Assembly (NCBI GenBank): GCA_002297545.1
Contig: DBLZ01000004.1
Span: 1 to 28,553, forward strand
Length of the DNA stretch: 28,553 bases
Direction: 5' to 3'
From: Prevotellaceae bacterium UBA711
Lineage (GTDB): Bacteria; Bacteroidota; Bacteroidia; Bacteroidales; Bacteroidaceae
Shown here: positions 1 to 7,379 of the stretch, piece after piece
How positions within the stretch are numbered: the first letter of the stretch is position 1
Layout: every line of letters begins with the position of its first letter
Notes under the pieces: generated by a model
What the model was told of the DNA's origin: nothing
Databases searched by the model: none
The model's input: only the letters and a program-made list of their open reading frames with translations
Translations under genes and position numbers: made by a program

Positions 1-2
1 GT

Positions 3-482
3 GTGGCAATTTTGATTGCCATCGTGAGTATGAACATGCGACATGCATGGATGAATTATGGTATTACAGAGAACAAAGTTCTGACAGAAGTAGCAGCGGA
101 TGCCAGAAACGGTGCGACTACAATATGCGACACAAAATTCACTTACCAGACTGTCGTTCCGGATAGGGTAATACTTACAAATGAAATAAAAACCAATTGT
201 GTTATAAGAACGGAGAGAGTCTATTACGAACTGAGCGCAAGCGGTATAGAGTATCCTGTTGTTACAGAGATAACAGAATGGTCTACAGGAGTAACAATTT
301 TAAAGTTCCATGGAGAAGAATGCTCATACCATCATCTTCCATGCAAATCGAAATACTTTCGAGAGGATATTCCAAGCACGCAAATAAGATGCAGTGACCA
401 AGTAAAACGCGGTTCTTGTTGTTATCCTCAAGAAGCCATTCGCAATTGCTCAGTTTTAGTTAAGATGCTTGTTACTACATAA
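3..482 (+). CDS. Small Cys-rich exported protein, NVEALA-like, 5' end missing
   Basis: The reading frame is open from the left edge with no upstream stop, so the N-terminus is probably outside the window and the GTG at base 3 is not a trusted start. The visible part begins with a short hydrophobic stretch (VAILIAIV), then about 18 polar residues, then LTEVAADARNG. This layout recalls Bacteroidetes NVEALA proteins, in which a hydrophobic leader is followed by an N-V-E-A-L-A-like motif, though the motif here is degenerate. The rest is rich in Cys (about eight, several near the C-terminus), as expected for a disulfide-bonded exported protein. It is followed by a hairpin and then by beta-propeller lipoprotein genes, a neighbourhood that to my knowledge is common for NVEALA genes. 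The family assignment is tentative and no function is known. Confidence 0.5.
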   Translation: MAILIAIVSMNMRHAWMNYGITENKVLTEVAADARNGATTICDTKFTYQTVVPDRVILTNEIKTNCVIRTERVYYELSASGIEYPVVTEITEWSTGVTILKFHGEECSYHHLPCKSKYFREDIPSTQIRCSDQVKRGSCCYPQEAIRNCSVLVKMLVTT

Positions 483-496
483 AGAAACACATTGAC

Positions 497-535
497 GGAT
501 AAGCATAGGGAGTCCAAAGACACTTATGCTTATCC
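497..535 (+). terminator. Hairpin after the Cys-rich protein gene
   Basis: A perfect 11-bp inverted repeat, GGATAAGCATA (497-507) and TATGCTTATCC (525-535), starts 15 bases after the stop codon. An inner AGT/ACT pair (511-513 with 522-524) extends the stem past a GGG bulge. Only a short A-rich tract follows, so it is a plausible but not classical intrinsic terminator. Confidence 0.6.
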
Positions 536-575
536 AAAATAAGAAGTTCTACATAGACCAATTGTGTATTAAGCG

Positions 576-1862
576 ATGAAAAAGTCTTTGATTTGTATGG
601 TGGTGTCATGCACCATGATATTGTCTTGCAAAAAAGTGCACGTAACAGAGTTAAGTCCAATGTCTTTAGACTACCCCGACTCCACTAAGGTACTGATGAT
701 TGAAGACAAGTACCCATACATGAAACTTGTCACAGACAAAGTTGTCCATCTGCAGGCAAAGGGAAAAGACAATACACAACCTTGTGGCATCATACAAAAT
801 GGTGAGTCCCTTGCTATGAGGTATCGTTATCTCCCTCTTGAAACCACAGATGAATGCCTGATAGGTCAGATTGACCAAATAGATTCTGATGGTTCGTCCA
901 TATTTATTTTTGATGAGAAAAACTATTCCGCCTATCGATTTTCATTAGAAGATGGCTCGTTTATATGCAAGTATGGAACACAAGGACGTGGTCCCGGAGA
1001 ATACATCTCATTGAATTGCATGGCTATTGACAAAAAAAACAAGGAAGTTTGCCTGTTGGACTTTGAACTGTTTAAGCTGATGTATTTCAGCTATGATGGC
1101 GAGTTGTTACGGGAAGAACCGCAGTACTATGCATATAACAGGTTCTTCTATTGTGGAGATGCTCTAATTCTAAATACTGATAGAAATGAGAATCCCATGG
1201 CTCCGGCCATCAGTAATAATAGTTTGGTGTTAGCCCAACCAGACCAGACGCCTTTGTTCAAAGGATTCCCTCATAACTATAGTGATAAATTCAATTACAC
1301 CATACACTATTCTTTGATCAAATGTAAAGATGATGTGTACTATACTCATGTGATGTCTGACACCATTTGGCAAATAAAACCTAACGGTGTATGTGAAGCC
1401 AAATATGTATTCAAATTCCAAGGAAGAGACAACCTCTTTGATGAAAACGATTTTCAACAAATCACAAATGAGGAATATGAACAGAGGAAGAAGGACATTG
1501 CTTACTATGCCGGTGACATCACCATTACCGATAATTTTATCCGGGCAGGCATATTCAATGGCCAGCCAATGCTATATAGTATCTCAACAGGGCATTACTA
1601 TTATGGATATCCAAACAATCGTTACTTTGACGGACCTACTTCCTTTGAGGGTAAGTTTACGCTTGATGGCACTTCTTTCGTCGATGTGCTACAGCCTTTT
1701 CAACTTCTTCAGAATCATGAACTCGCTAAAGACATGTACAATGAGATTTCATACGATGCCTACTGGAACAAACGGCTGACAGAAGAAGAACGCCAATTGC
1801 TGCAAAAGATGACACCCGAGGACAATCCCATCCTGGTGATTGTGGATATAGAACCATTCTGA
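576..1862 (+). CDS. 6-bladed beta-propeller lipoprotein, copy 1
   Basis: A 428-residue predicted lipoprotein: MKK start, hydrophobic segment, and lipobox ILSC with Cys18 as the lipidation site, so it should sit on a periplasmic or surface membrane face. The body has the pattern of the Bacteroidetes 6-bladed beta-propeller family (PF17170/BF3164-like): repeated strand units with aromatic-Asp-Gly turns and the block YGTQGRGPGEY at about residues 133-143. The molecular role of this family is not established. The last 30 or so residues (EERQLLQKMTPEDNP...DIEPF) are almost identical to those of the second propeller at 3151-4473, while the bodies are clearly diverged. The gene is visibly more AT-rich than the thioredoxin/DUF1573 gene 11 bases downstream, with which it probably forms an operon. 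Conserved D-S-T (35-37) and D-T-I (262-264) tripeptides fit the Bacteroides O-glycosylation sequon. Confidence 0.85.
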   Translation: MKKSLICMVVSCTMILSCKKVHVTELSPMSLDYPDSTKVLMIEDKYPYMKLVTDKVVHLQAKGKDNTQPCGIIQNGESLAMRYRYLPLETTDECLIGQIDQIDSDGSSIFIFDEKNYSAYRFSLEDGSFICKYGTQGRGPGEYISLNCMAIDKKNKEVCLLDFELFKLMYFSYDGELLREEPQYYAYNRFFYCGDALILNTDRNENPMAPAISNNSLVLAQPDQTPLFKGFPHNYSDKFNYTIHYSLIKCKDDVYYTHVMSDTIWQIKPNGVCEAKYVFKFQGRDNLFDENDFQQITNEEYEQRKKDIAYYAGDITITDNFIRAGIFNGQPMLYSISTGHYYYGYPNNRYFDGPTSFEGKFTLDGTSFVDVLQPFQLLQNHELAKDMYNEISYDAYWNKRLTEEERQLLQKMTPEDNPILVIVDIEPF

Positions 1863-1873
1863 TCAAACAAGAG

Positions 1874-2815
1874 ATGAAAAAGAAGACGCTGCTTATTGCT
1901 CCAGCCATCGTGATTACCGCCTTGCTGTTCACTGCCTTGACATACTACAGCGGCCGTGTCAGCGAATATGAGATAGAGCACAGCCGCCTGACAAACTCCA
2001 TTGTCAGGCTGGAGGACAAGTTGATGAAACAGGTAAGCGCTATACGGTATAAGTTGCCGGATAGCACTTGGGTATATAACAGACAGAAGGAGCGTGTGCT
2101 GTTGGCCTCAGTGGCAGAAACAGAACCGCGCCTATGTCTCTATGCCGACAGATTCCAGTGTGAATCCTGCTGGCAGGCGGAACTGGGCAGCCTGGCCTTT
2201 TACCAGAAGAAGGACAGCGGACTGCCTGCCCCTGCCCTGTTGGCAGCCAACTACAACATACGCGAGGTAAAGCTACTGGCACAGCGGAACAATACCGACA
2301 TTCCGATGTATGTGACGGAAGAAATTCCCGTCCTGCAACATATTGCAAGGTTGAGAAAGCCTTTCTTCTTCGTACTGGAACCCGGAGGAGTGGTGTCGTC
2401 CGTCTACTTCCCCGACGAGCAGTCCATAACAAGCGATTCCACATATTTCACTACCATTGCCCGCCGGTACCTGAAGACGGTTGCCCCAACGGCACAAAGC
2501 ACAGGCAAACAGAAAGGTTTCCATATCCCGGAGGCGGACATCGACCTGGGCGACATAGGCCTGAGGAAGAAGCAGGAGGTGGTGTTCAGCCTGGTAAATG
2601 ATACAGACACGGCATGCGACATCCTGGACATACGCCTGTCGTGCAGCTGCATGATGCTGCAGAGCATGCCACAGCGTGTACTCCCCGGAGAAACGGGCGA
2701 GATAAGGGTGGACATCATACAGTTGTCCAAAGGACCGTTCAGCCGCACGATAGAGTTGAGAACTAGCAGCAGCGATGCACCGTACATGCTGAACATAAAA
2801 GGAAATGTGGTGTAG
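1874..2815 (+). CDS. Membrane-anchored thioredoxin-like and DUF1573 protein
   Basis: A 313-residue protein with three parts. Residues 5-26 are a single hydrophobic anchor. Residues about 28-55 are charged and possibly helical. Residues about 85-200 look thioredoxin-like: a beta strand leads into FQCESCW with a CxxC pair (Cys96, Cys99), and a later RKPFFFVLEPGGVV segment resembles the strand/turn after the cis-Pro region. Residues about 220-313 are a DUF1573 domain (IDLGDIGLRKKQEVVFSLVN, then SCSCM near 256-260, then a beta-rich end), an Ig-like periplasmic fold of unknown function. A redox or Cys-handling role in the periplasm is an inference from CxxC. The gene follows the propeller gene closely. 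A decayed near-copy lies at 4491-4873, with the C-terminal 42 residues encoded identically at protein level. Confidence 0.8.
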   Translation: MKKKTLLIAPAIVITALLFTALTYYSGRVSEYEIEHSRLTNSIVRLEDKLMKQVSAIRYKLPDSTWVYNRQKERVLLASVAETEPRLCLYADRFQCESCWQAELGSLAFYQKKDSGLPAPALLAANYNIREVKLLAQRNNTDIPMYVTEEIPVLQHIARLRKPFFFVLEPGGVVSSVYFPDEQSITSDSTYFTTIARRYLKTVAPTAQSTGKQKGFHIPEADIDLGDIGLRKKQEVVFSLVNDTDTACDILDIRLSCSCMMLQSMPQRVLPGETGEIRVDIIQLSKGPFSRTIELRTSSSDAPYMLNIKGNVV

Positions 2816-3150
2816 AAAAAGATACACGGGACGATATAATTCATCCCGTATTTAGAGGAATATCAGCCTCGGACAACAGTATGAGTGTCTCGGATAATGC
2901 AATGCACGGTACGGACAGTCAGCGTTCCAAACTTGAATAATGTACATGATTTAAGGACACAACGCGACTACTCAGACATACATTTTCATTTGTTTTAATT
3001 ACATTATGACAAATGGAAATATATTAAACATCTAACAGACGGAGTCCAGCCCATACAAGTTTAATGTTAAATACTTAATCAATGGTTGTATAGGTACAGC
3101 GTTGATAATCCAATCATATTGGGGCTAAACAACTACTAAGGAGTATTCAA
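2816..3150 (+). other. 335-base gap between the two propeller units
   Basis: Just after the stop codon, ACGGGA (2826-2831) can pair with TCCCGT (2844-2849), giving a small hairpin followed by ATTTA that may be a weak terminator. The remainder is AT-rich. I found no match to TAnnTTTG with a proper -33 box, although the strong ribosome-binding site at the end suggests the next gene has its own transcript. A 19-codon frame (2881-2940) has no family resemblance and is not called. Confidence 0.4.
3138..3143 (+). promoter_or_regulatory. Strong Shine-Dalgarno site (AAGGAG)
   Basis: AAGGAG lies 7 bases before the ATG at 3151. Such a clear Shine-Dalgarno is unusual for Bacteroidetes and for the other genes in this window, and it supports the 3151 start over later in-frame Met codons (4 and 12). 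Confidence 0.6.
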
Positions 3151-4473
3151 ATGTCAAAAATGTATAATTGTATAAAAAACATCATGCCATGCATAATGAC
3201 ATCGTGTATGGTATTGTCTTCATGCAAGAGGGCAAACATGACTGAGGTAAGGCCATTTAACGCGGACTATATCGATAGTACACGTGTGTTGCTGGTAGAG
3301 GACAAGTATCCTTACATGAAACTTATAACGGACAAGGCAGTGCATTTGCAGGTCCGCGAGAAGGATGCTAAAAACAATATCATAGAATTCAACACGGAAC
3401 CACTTAAAATGAAGGTGCGTTACCTGCCATTGGAAACCACAAATGAGTGTCTGGTGGGAGGAATCATATCTAAACTAGAATCCGATGATTTGTCCATCTT
3501 CATTTTCGATTATTACAATCGTCAAGTGTTGCGCTTTTCGCAAAAAGACGGCTCCTTTCTGAACACATTCGGCACACGAGGGCGTGGTCCGGGTGAGTAT
3601 ATGTCCATCAGTGACATGTCGTTGAACAGAAATAAAAAAGAAGTGTGCCTGATAGACAATGGTAATCTGAAGTATCTTTATTACAACTATGACGGACAAT
3701 TCTTGAGAGAAGACCCTCTTTATTACTTTTATGAAAAGGTTGAATTTGTGGGCGACTACATGGTGCAGGATACATGGCGCAATGAAAACACCATGGTGCC
3801 AACGCTGAACAACAACCGCTTGGTATTTGCACGACAGTCAGACCAAACTCCCAAATACGTGGGCTTCCCGTATCCCGACCAAGTAGGCAAGGCGTTTGGG
3901 CAGGATATGAAGCATACCTTTGTCACATGCAATGAGGATGTCTATTACAACCACCTGCTATCCGACACTATATGGCAAATCATGCCAAATGGAACATGTG
4001 AAGCCAAGTTTGTTTTCAAATTCCCCGGCAGGGACAATCTGTTTGACGACAACGATTTTCAGAACATGTCCGGTGATGTGTATGCCCAAAAGACAGAAAA
4101 GGCATTCTGCTATTACCGTGACGACATACGCATTACAGAGGATTATGTACAGGCCGGCATAAACGGAGGTAAGGATTTGCTGTACTGCATTGCTACAGGG
4201 AATTACAGATACGGAACTCTGTTCTGTAATTGCTTCGGCAACAGACAGATTCTTAACGATATGTCCACTCTTAACGGCAAGTCTTTCGTGACAACGTTAC
4301 AACCATTTGAGATTATCGAAAGCGTGAAGACGAATTCCAAAACATGGGATATGGGAAGATACGACGGATACTTTTGCAAAGAAAAGCTGAGCGAAGAAGA
4401 ACGCCAGCTGCTGCAGAAGATGACACCCGAGGACAACCCCATACTGGTGATTATAGATATAGAACCGTTCTGA
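3151..4473 (+). CDS. 6-bladed beta-propeller lipoprotein, copy 2
   Basis: A 440-residue paralogue of the 576-1862 gene. The signal segment ends in lipobox LSSC with Cys25 as the lipidation site. The same landmarks appear in the same order: VEDKYPYMKLITDKAVHLQ, YLPLETTNECLVG, FGTRGRGPGEYMS, LSDTIWQIMPNG, FKFPGRDNLFDDNDFQ, and an end almost identical to copy 1. The family is PF17170/BF3164-like, of unknown molecular role, expected on the membrane surface. Sequence between landmarks is well diverged, so the two are distinct paralogues rather than a recent copy, but the final 90 or so bases and the junction to the next gene are highly similar at DNA level. The D-S-T (42-44) and D-T-I tripeptides found in copy 1 are conserved. 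Its downstream partner is a pseudogene. Confidence 0.85.
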   Translation: MSKMYNCIKNIMPCIMTSCMVLSSCKRANMTEVRPFNADYIDSTRVLLVEDKYPYMKLITDKAVHLQVREKDAKNNIIEFNTEPLKMKVRYLPLETTNECLVGGIISKLESDDLSIFIFDYYNRQVLRFSQKDGSFLNTFGTRGRGPGEYMSISDMSLNRNKKEVCLIDNGNLKYLYYNYDGQFLREDPLYYFYEKVEFVGDYMVQDTWRNENTMVPTLNNNRLVFARQSDQTPKYVGFPYPDQVGKAFGQDMKHTFVTCNEDVYYNHLLSDTIWQIMPNGTCEAKFVFKFPGRDNLFDDNDFQNMSGDVYAQKTEKAFCYYRDDIRITEDYVQAGINGGKDLLYCIATGNYRYGTLFCNCFGNRQILNDMSTLNGKSFVTTLQPFEIIESVKTNSKTWDMGRYDGYFCKEKLSEEERQLLQKMTPEDNPILVIIDIEPF

Positions 4474-4490
4474 TCAAAATGAAACAAGAG

Positions 4491-4873
4491 ATGAAGAAGA
4501 CGTCGCTGCTTATTGCTCCCGCCATCGGGCTTGCCGCCCTGCTGTCCACTGCCGTCACCTATTACAACGGTATTGTCACAGAATACGAAGTGCAGCACAG
4601 TCGTTTAACCAATTTATTGCCAGGATAGAGGACAAGTTGAAGAAACGGGTAAGTGCTATCCGGTATAAGTTGCCGGATAGCACCTGGGTATATAACAGAC
4701 AGAATGAGCGTGTGCTGTTGGCCTCCATGGCATAAACATAACCGCGTGAAACGGGTGAGATAAGGGTAGACATCATACAGTTGTCCAAAGGGCCATTCAG
4801 CCGCACGATAGAGTTGAGAACCAGCAGCAGCGATGCACCGTACATGCTGAACATAAAAGGAAATGTGGTGTAG
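4491..4873 (+). pseudogene. Decayed copy of the thioredoxin-like/DUF1573 gene
   Basis: Aligning this stretch with 1874-2815 shows the damage. It opens with MKKTSLLIAPAIGLAALL..., matching the membrane anchor. A 1-nt deletion near 4612 shifts the frame and gives a stop at 4626. In the original frame the match continues (IEDKL..RVSAIRYKLPDSTWVYNRQ), until two GAA codons have become TAA (after ...LLASMA, around 4732-4740). At about 4746 some 560 bases are missing relative to the intact gene (about 2131-2690), removing the CxxC region and most of DUF1573. The last 42 codons remain. In that tail I count five differences from the intact copy, all synonymous, which suggests the copy was under selection until recently. 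An alternative start ATG at 4479 is also possible. Confidence 0.9.
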
Positions 4874-5576
4874 GGAAAGACAGAAGAGACGATATGCCGG
4901 AGCCTGCATGAAATGGGGACTGGCGGCATTGGTGCTGACGATGGTCATAGCACTGAGGGTGTTCGTGTTCGAGGTGGGAGTGGTTTCCACTGGGAGCATG
5001 GAGCCTGCCATACAGCCTACGGAGGTGATAGTGATAAACAAGCTGGCCTACGGTTGCAACCTCCCCCGGCGGTGGGCGGATATCCCGTTGCTGAACGTCT
5101 TCACATGGTCTGCGTATCTTCGTTTCCAGGACGAGAGGAACGATTGGGGATACAGGCGCGGGTGGGGAAAGCATTCCCCGCAGGAAGGCGATGTGGTGGT
5201 GTTCCTTTCACCGGACAATCAGTACACCATGCTGGTGAAGCGCATACACAGGGTGGTGGAACCGGGTACGGCCATACCCGTGGACTCTGTGCCTATGATG
5301 TGGAGGGAGATGGCAATGAGGGAGCACGTCCAAGTGGTCAACCGCCTGGGAAAAACATATATAGGAGGCAAGGCCTCGACACACTATGTCACACGCAGCA
5401 CGTTCTACGACATGCGCGGCGACAACACAGGACATTCGCGGGACAGCCGCCGTTTCGGCCTCATCAACGAAGAGGCAGTATTGGGCAAAGCCGGCATGGT
5501 ATTGTGGTCATGGGACAGCGATGCCGCATGGTGGAAGAAAATAAGATGGCACAGGATGTTCCGCACGATAAGGTGA
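4863..5576 (+). CDS. lepB: Signal peptidase I
   Basis: A membrane-anchored serine protease that removes signal peptides on the periplasmic side. From the ATG at 4863 it has 237 residues: a basic N-terminus, one membrane segment (about 18-40), box B STGSMEPAI with nucleophile Ser45, box D MLVKRIHRV with general base Lys126, and box E RGDNTGHSRDSRRFG (about 185-199). All catalytic parts are present, so it should be active. The start is uncertain: 4863 lies inside the last codons of the preceding pseudogene, while ATG 4908 gives a protein of 222 residues starting MKWGLAALVL. Its position between propeller/DUF1573 genes and glycosyltransferases suggests an accessory enzyme rather than the housekeeping copy, but this cannot be told from one window. 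The gene is GC-rich compared with the propeller genes. Confidence 0.9.
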   Translation: MWCRERQKRRYAGACMKWGLAALVLTMVIALRVFVFEVGVVSTGSMEPAIQPTEVIVINKLAYGCNLPRRWADIPLLNVFTWSAYLRFQDERNDWGYRRGWGKHSPQEGDVVVFLSPDNQYTMLVKRIHRVVEPGTAIPVDSVPMMWREMAMREHVQVVNRLGKTYIGGKASTHYVTRSTFYDMRGDNTGHSRDSRRFGLINEEAVLGKAGMVLWSWDSDAAWWKKIRWHRMFRTIR

Positions 5577-5894
5577 CAAAAAAATAAAGAAGCAGGTCAT
5601 CAGACCGACAAACCGATGGTACCGTGCAGGGGAGAATACAGGGAACACAGACAGCGTGTCATTACACACGGACAAGAGGCCTCGTTGGCGCACCATTCCA
5701 TATTCGTGAATTCATGCCACTATATTCACGAATTCCGGTTCTTGAATTCACGAATTCACACACGAGAATTCACGAATATCCAGCCTGCCCCTTTGGACAA
5801 CCGGGGTCCACACCCACGGGTTCCCGCCCTGCAAGTGCAAAAGCGAAGTGCCACACGCACGATATAACTTCGGTTTAACGACCGATTGAAGATA
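5577..5894 (+). other. 318-base gap holding a repeat block
   Basis: No supportable gene is present. The two overlapping frames through it are low-complexity translations of the repeats. The centre is the GAATTC/ACGAAT repeat block at 5701-5779. Near the end, TAACTTCG (5865-5872) is one mismatch from the Bacteroidetes -7 box, but I see no -33 partner at the right spacing, so a promoter for the glycosyltransferase operon is only possible. Confidence 0.5.
5701..5779. repeat. GAATTCACGAAT repeat cluster with inverted ends
   Basis: Copies of GAATTCACGAAT or its complement occur at 5701-5713 (TATTCGTGAATTC, inverted), 5724-5735 (ATTCACGAATTC, offset), 5744-5757 (GAATTCACGAATTC) and 5766-5778 (GAATTCACGAATA). 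The first and last are a perfect 13-nt inverted repeat that can close a stem around a 52-nt loop, in which the inner copies offer alternative pairings. Function is unknown; a dispersed intergenic repeat or a transcript-end structure are the two readings I would favour. Confidence 0.7.
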
Positions 5895-7379
5895 ATGAAA
5901 CAAGAAACAGTAAAACTACGGATAGCTCTGGGCGTTGCCACCGTAGCAGTGGGCATTGCCTTCCTGCTGGTGGTGAATACCGGCCATGTGCTGAACGGCG
6001 ACTATGCGCTGTATGTATGCCAGGCCAGAAAACTGCTGTCCGGAGAACAGTGGCAGGCCTATCAGGACATGGGGCGGATGCTGCAACTTTCCACCGATTC
6101 CCATTACTCCCCAATCCTGTATCCATGGGGCGTGCCGTTGCTGCTGGCCATGCCATGCAGGGTGTTCGGCATCAACTATTGGGTGTTCAAGCTGATGATA
6201 GCAAGTTGCCTGCTTGCCACCTTATTCATTTTATATAAGGACGCAGTCCGCAGCAAGGAATGGAGAAGCGGCATGTGGACGTTGCTGTTTGTGGGAATGA
6301 ACGCCACCATCGCACTGTCTATCCATCGCGTGCTCAGCACCTTGCCCTACATGCTGTTCCTGCACCTGGCATTGCTGATGGCAAACAGATGGTTGCCTGC
6401 CGGCATCCTCCGCGGTAAGGCGCAATGGGCTTCCGCCACAGCCGTGGGAGTGGCCTTGTTCATGGCGGTGCAGATGCGCACGGAAGGGGTATTGCTGTTT
6501 CCGGCACTTCTGTTGCACCAACTGGCCAACATGAAATATGCCACAGGCATCCCGCGCAAGGAAAGATGGGCGGAGACACTTCTGCCTTATGGTGTGTTCC
6601 TTGTCCTGTTCCTCGGCACCCTCCCCTATCTGCCCGTAGGCTACATGGTACATGCCGGACATCCGCAGGATGTAGAGGTGTCGGCGTGGGGCAACTGGGC
6701 TTTTTATCTTACAGCCGCTCCGCAGTGTTGCCTGCCCTTCCTGCCATCCGGCAATGTGTGGGTGGCGGTGATTTTCTGGGGCATGGCAGGCGCAGGCATG
6801 TACACAGATCTGCACAGGCGCTCGGTAGCGGCTCCTGCCTACCTGTTGCTCAATATCATGCTGCTGGGGATCTGGCCATACAAAACGGAGCGTTACCTGA
6901 TGCCGCTCGTACCCCTTTGCATATACTTCGCTGCACAAGGAACCGGCCTGATCTTCCGTTTCTTAAGAAGCAGGCAGGCATGGGTGACCGACGGGGTGCT
7001 GCTGTTCGGGCTGACATGCCAACTGGCCAACTGGGGCATGCGGATGCATTCCCTCAAGGATGAATATGACGAGATAAGGATGGATGTGACGGGAAAGAAT
7101 GCCCAGGAGGCCTTTGCATTCCTGAGGGAACATGCACAACCCGAGGACATCGTTGCCTGCGGAGAGAGCCGCACCGTCTACCTGTATACGGGACTGCTGT
7201 CTTGCAACCTGTCGCTTTCCGTGGCTGACACTGCGGAGAAGGCCTCCTGGTACCTGGTCTTCAAGAACCGAGGAGACTATCTGCAACACACACCGAAAGA
7301 ACTGGAGGACCATCCGGAACTGTTCCGTCGCGTATATGCCAACGATGACCTTATACTGTACAAAATAGTGCGCCCATGA
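5895..7379 (+). CDS. GT-C type membrane glycosyltransferase (GT39/ArnT-like)
   Basis: A 494-residue polytopic membrane protein with about 10-12 hydrophobic segments. The features of GT-C enzymes that use polyprenyl-phosphate sugars are visible: a first periplasmic loop with an acidic residue after the first helix (NGDYALYVCQARKLLSG, Asp36), then YPWGVPLLLAMP, like the YPPG.P.L motif of GT39/ArnT and PMT families, and a soluble C-terminal part. The sugar and acceptor cannot be read from the sequence. The start is the ATG at 5895; an in-frame TTG at 5886 is less likely. The stop overlaps the next start (ATGA at 7376), so translation is probably coupled to the GT2 enzyme, which could supply its lipid-linked donor. 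Confidence 0.75.
   Translation: MKQETVKLRIALGVATVAVGIAFLLVVNTGHVLNGDYALYVCQARKLLSGEQWQAYQDMGRMLQLSTDSHYSPILYPWGVPLLLAMPCRVFGINYWVFKLMIASCLLATLFILYKDAVRSKEWRSGMWTLLFVGMNATIALSIHRVLSTLPYMLFLHLALLMANRWLPAGILRGKAQWASATAVGVALFMAVQMRTEGVLLFPALLLHQLANMKYATGIPRKERWAETLLPYGVFLVLFLGTLPYLPVGYMVHAGHPQDVEVSAWGNWAFYLTAAPQCCLPFLPSGNVWVAVIFWGMAGAGMYTDLHRRSVAAPAYLLLNIMLLGIWPYKTERYLMPLVPLCIYFAAQGTGLIFRFLRSRQAWVTDGVLLFGLTCQLANWGMRMHSLKDEYDEIRMDVTGKNAQEAFAFLREHAQPEDIVACGESRTVYLYTGLLSCNLSLSVADTAEKASWYLVFKNRGDYLQHTPKELEDHPELFRRVYANDDLILYKIVRP

Noticed and set aside
4913..5587. 224-codon plus-strand frame overlapping the signal peptidase gene
   Set aside because: The translation is Gly/His/Arg-rich with no motif, while the other frame holds all signal peptidase boxes.
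5616..5878. Two overlapping frames of about 83 codons in the gap before the glycosyltransferase
   Set aside because: They translate the GAATTC/ACGAAT repeats and have no domain or start signal.
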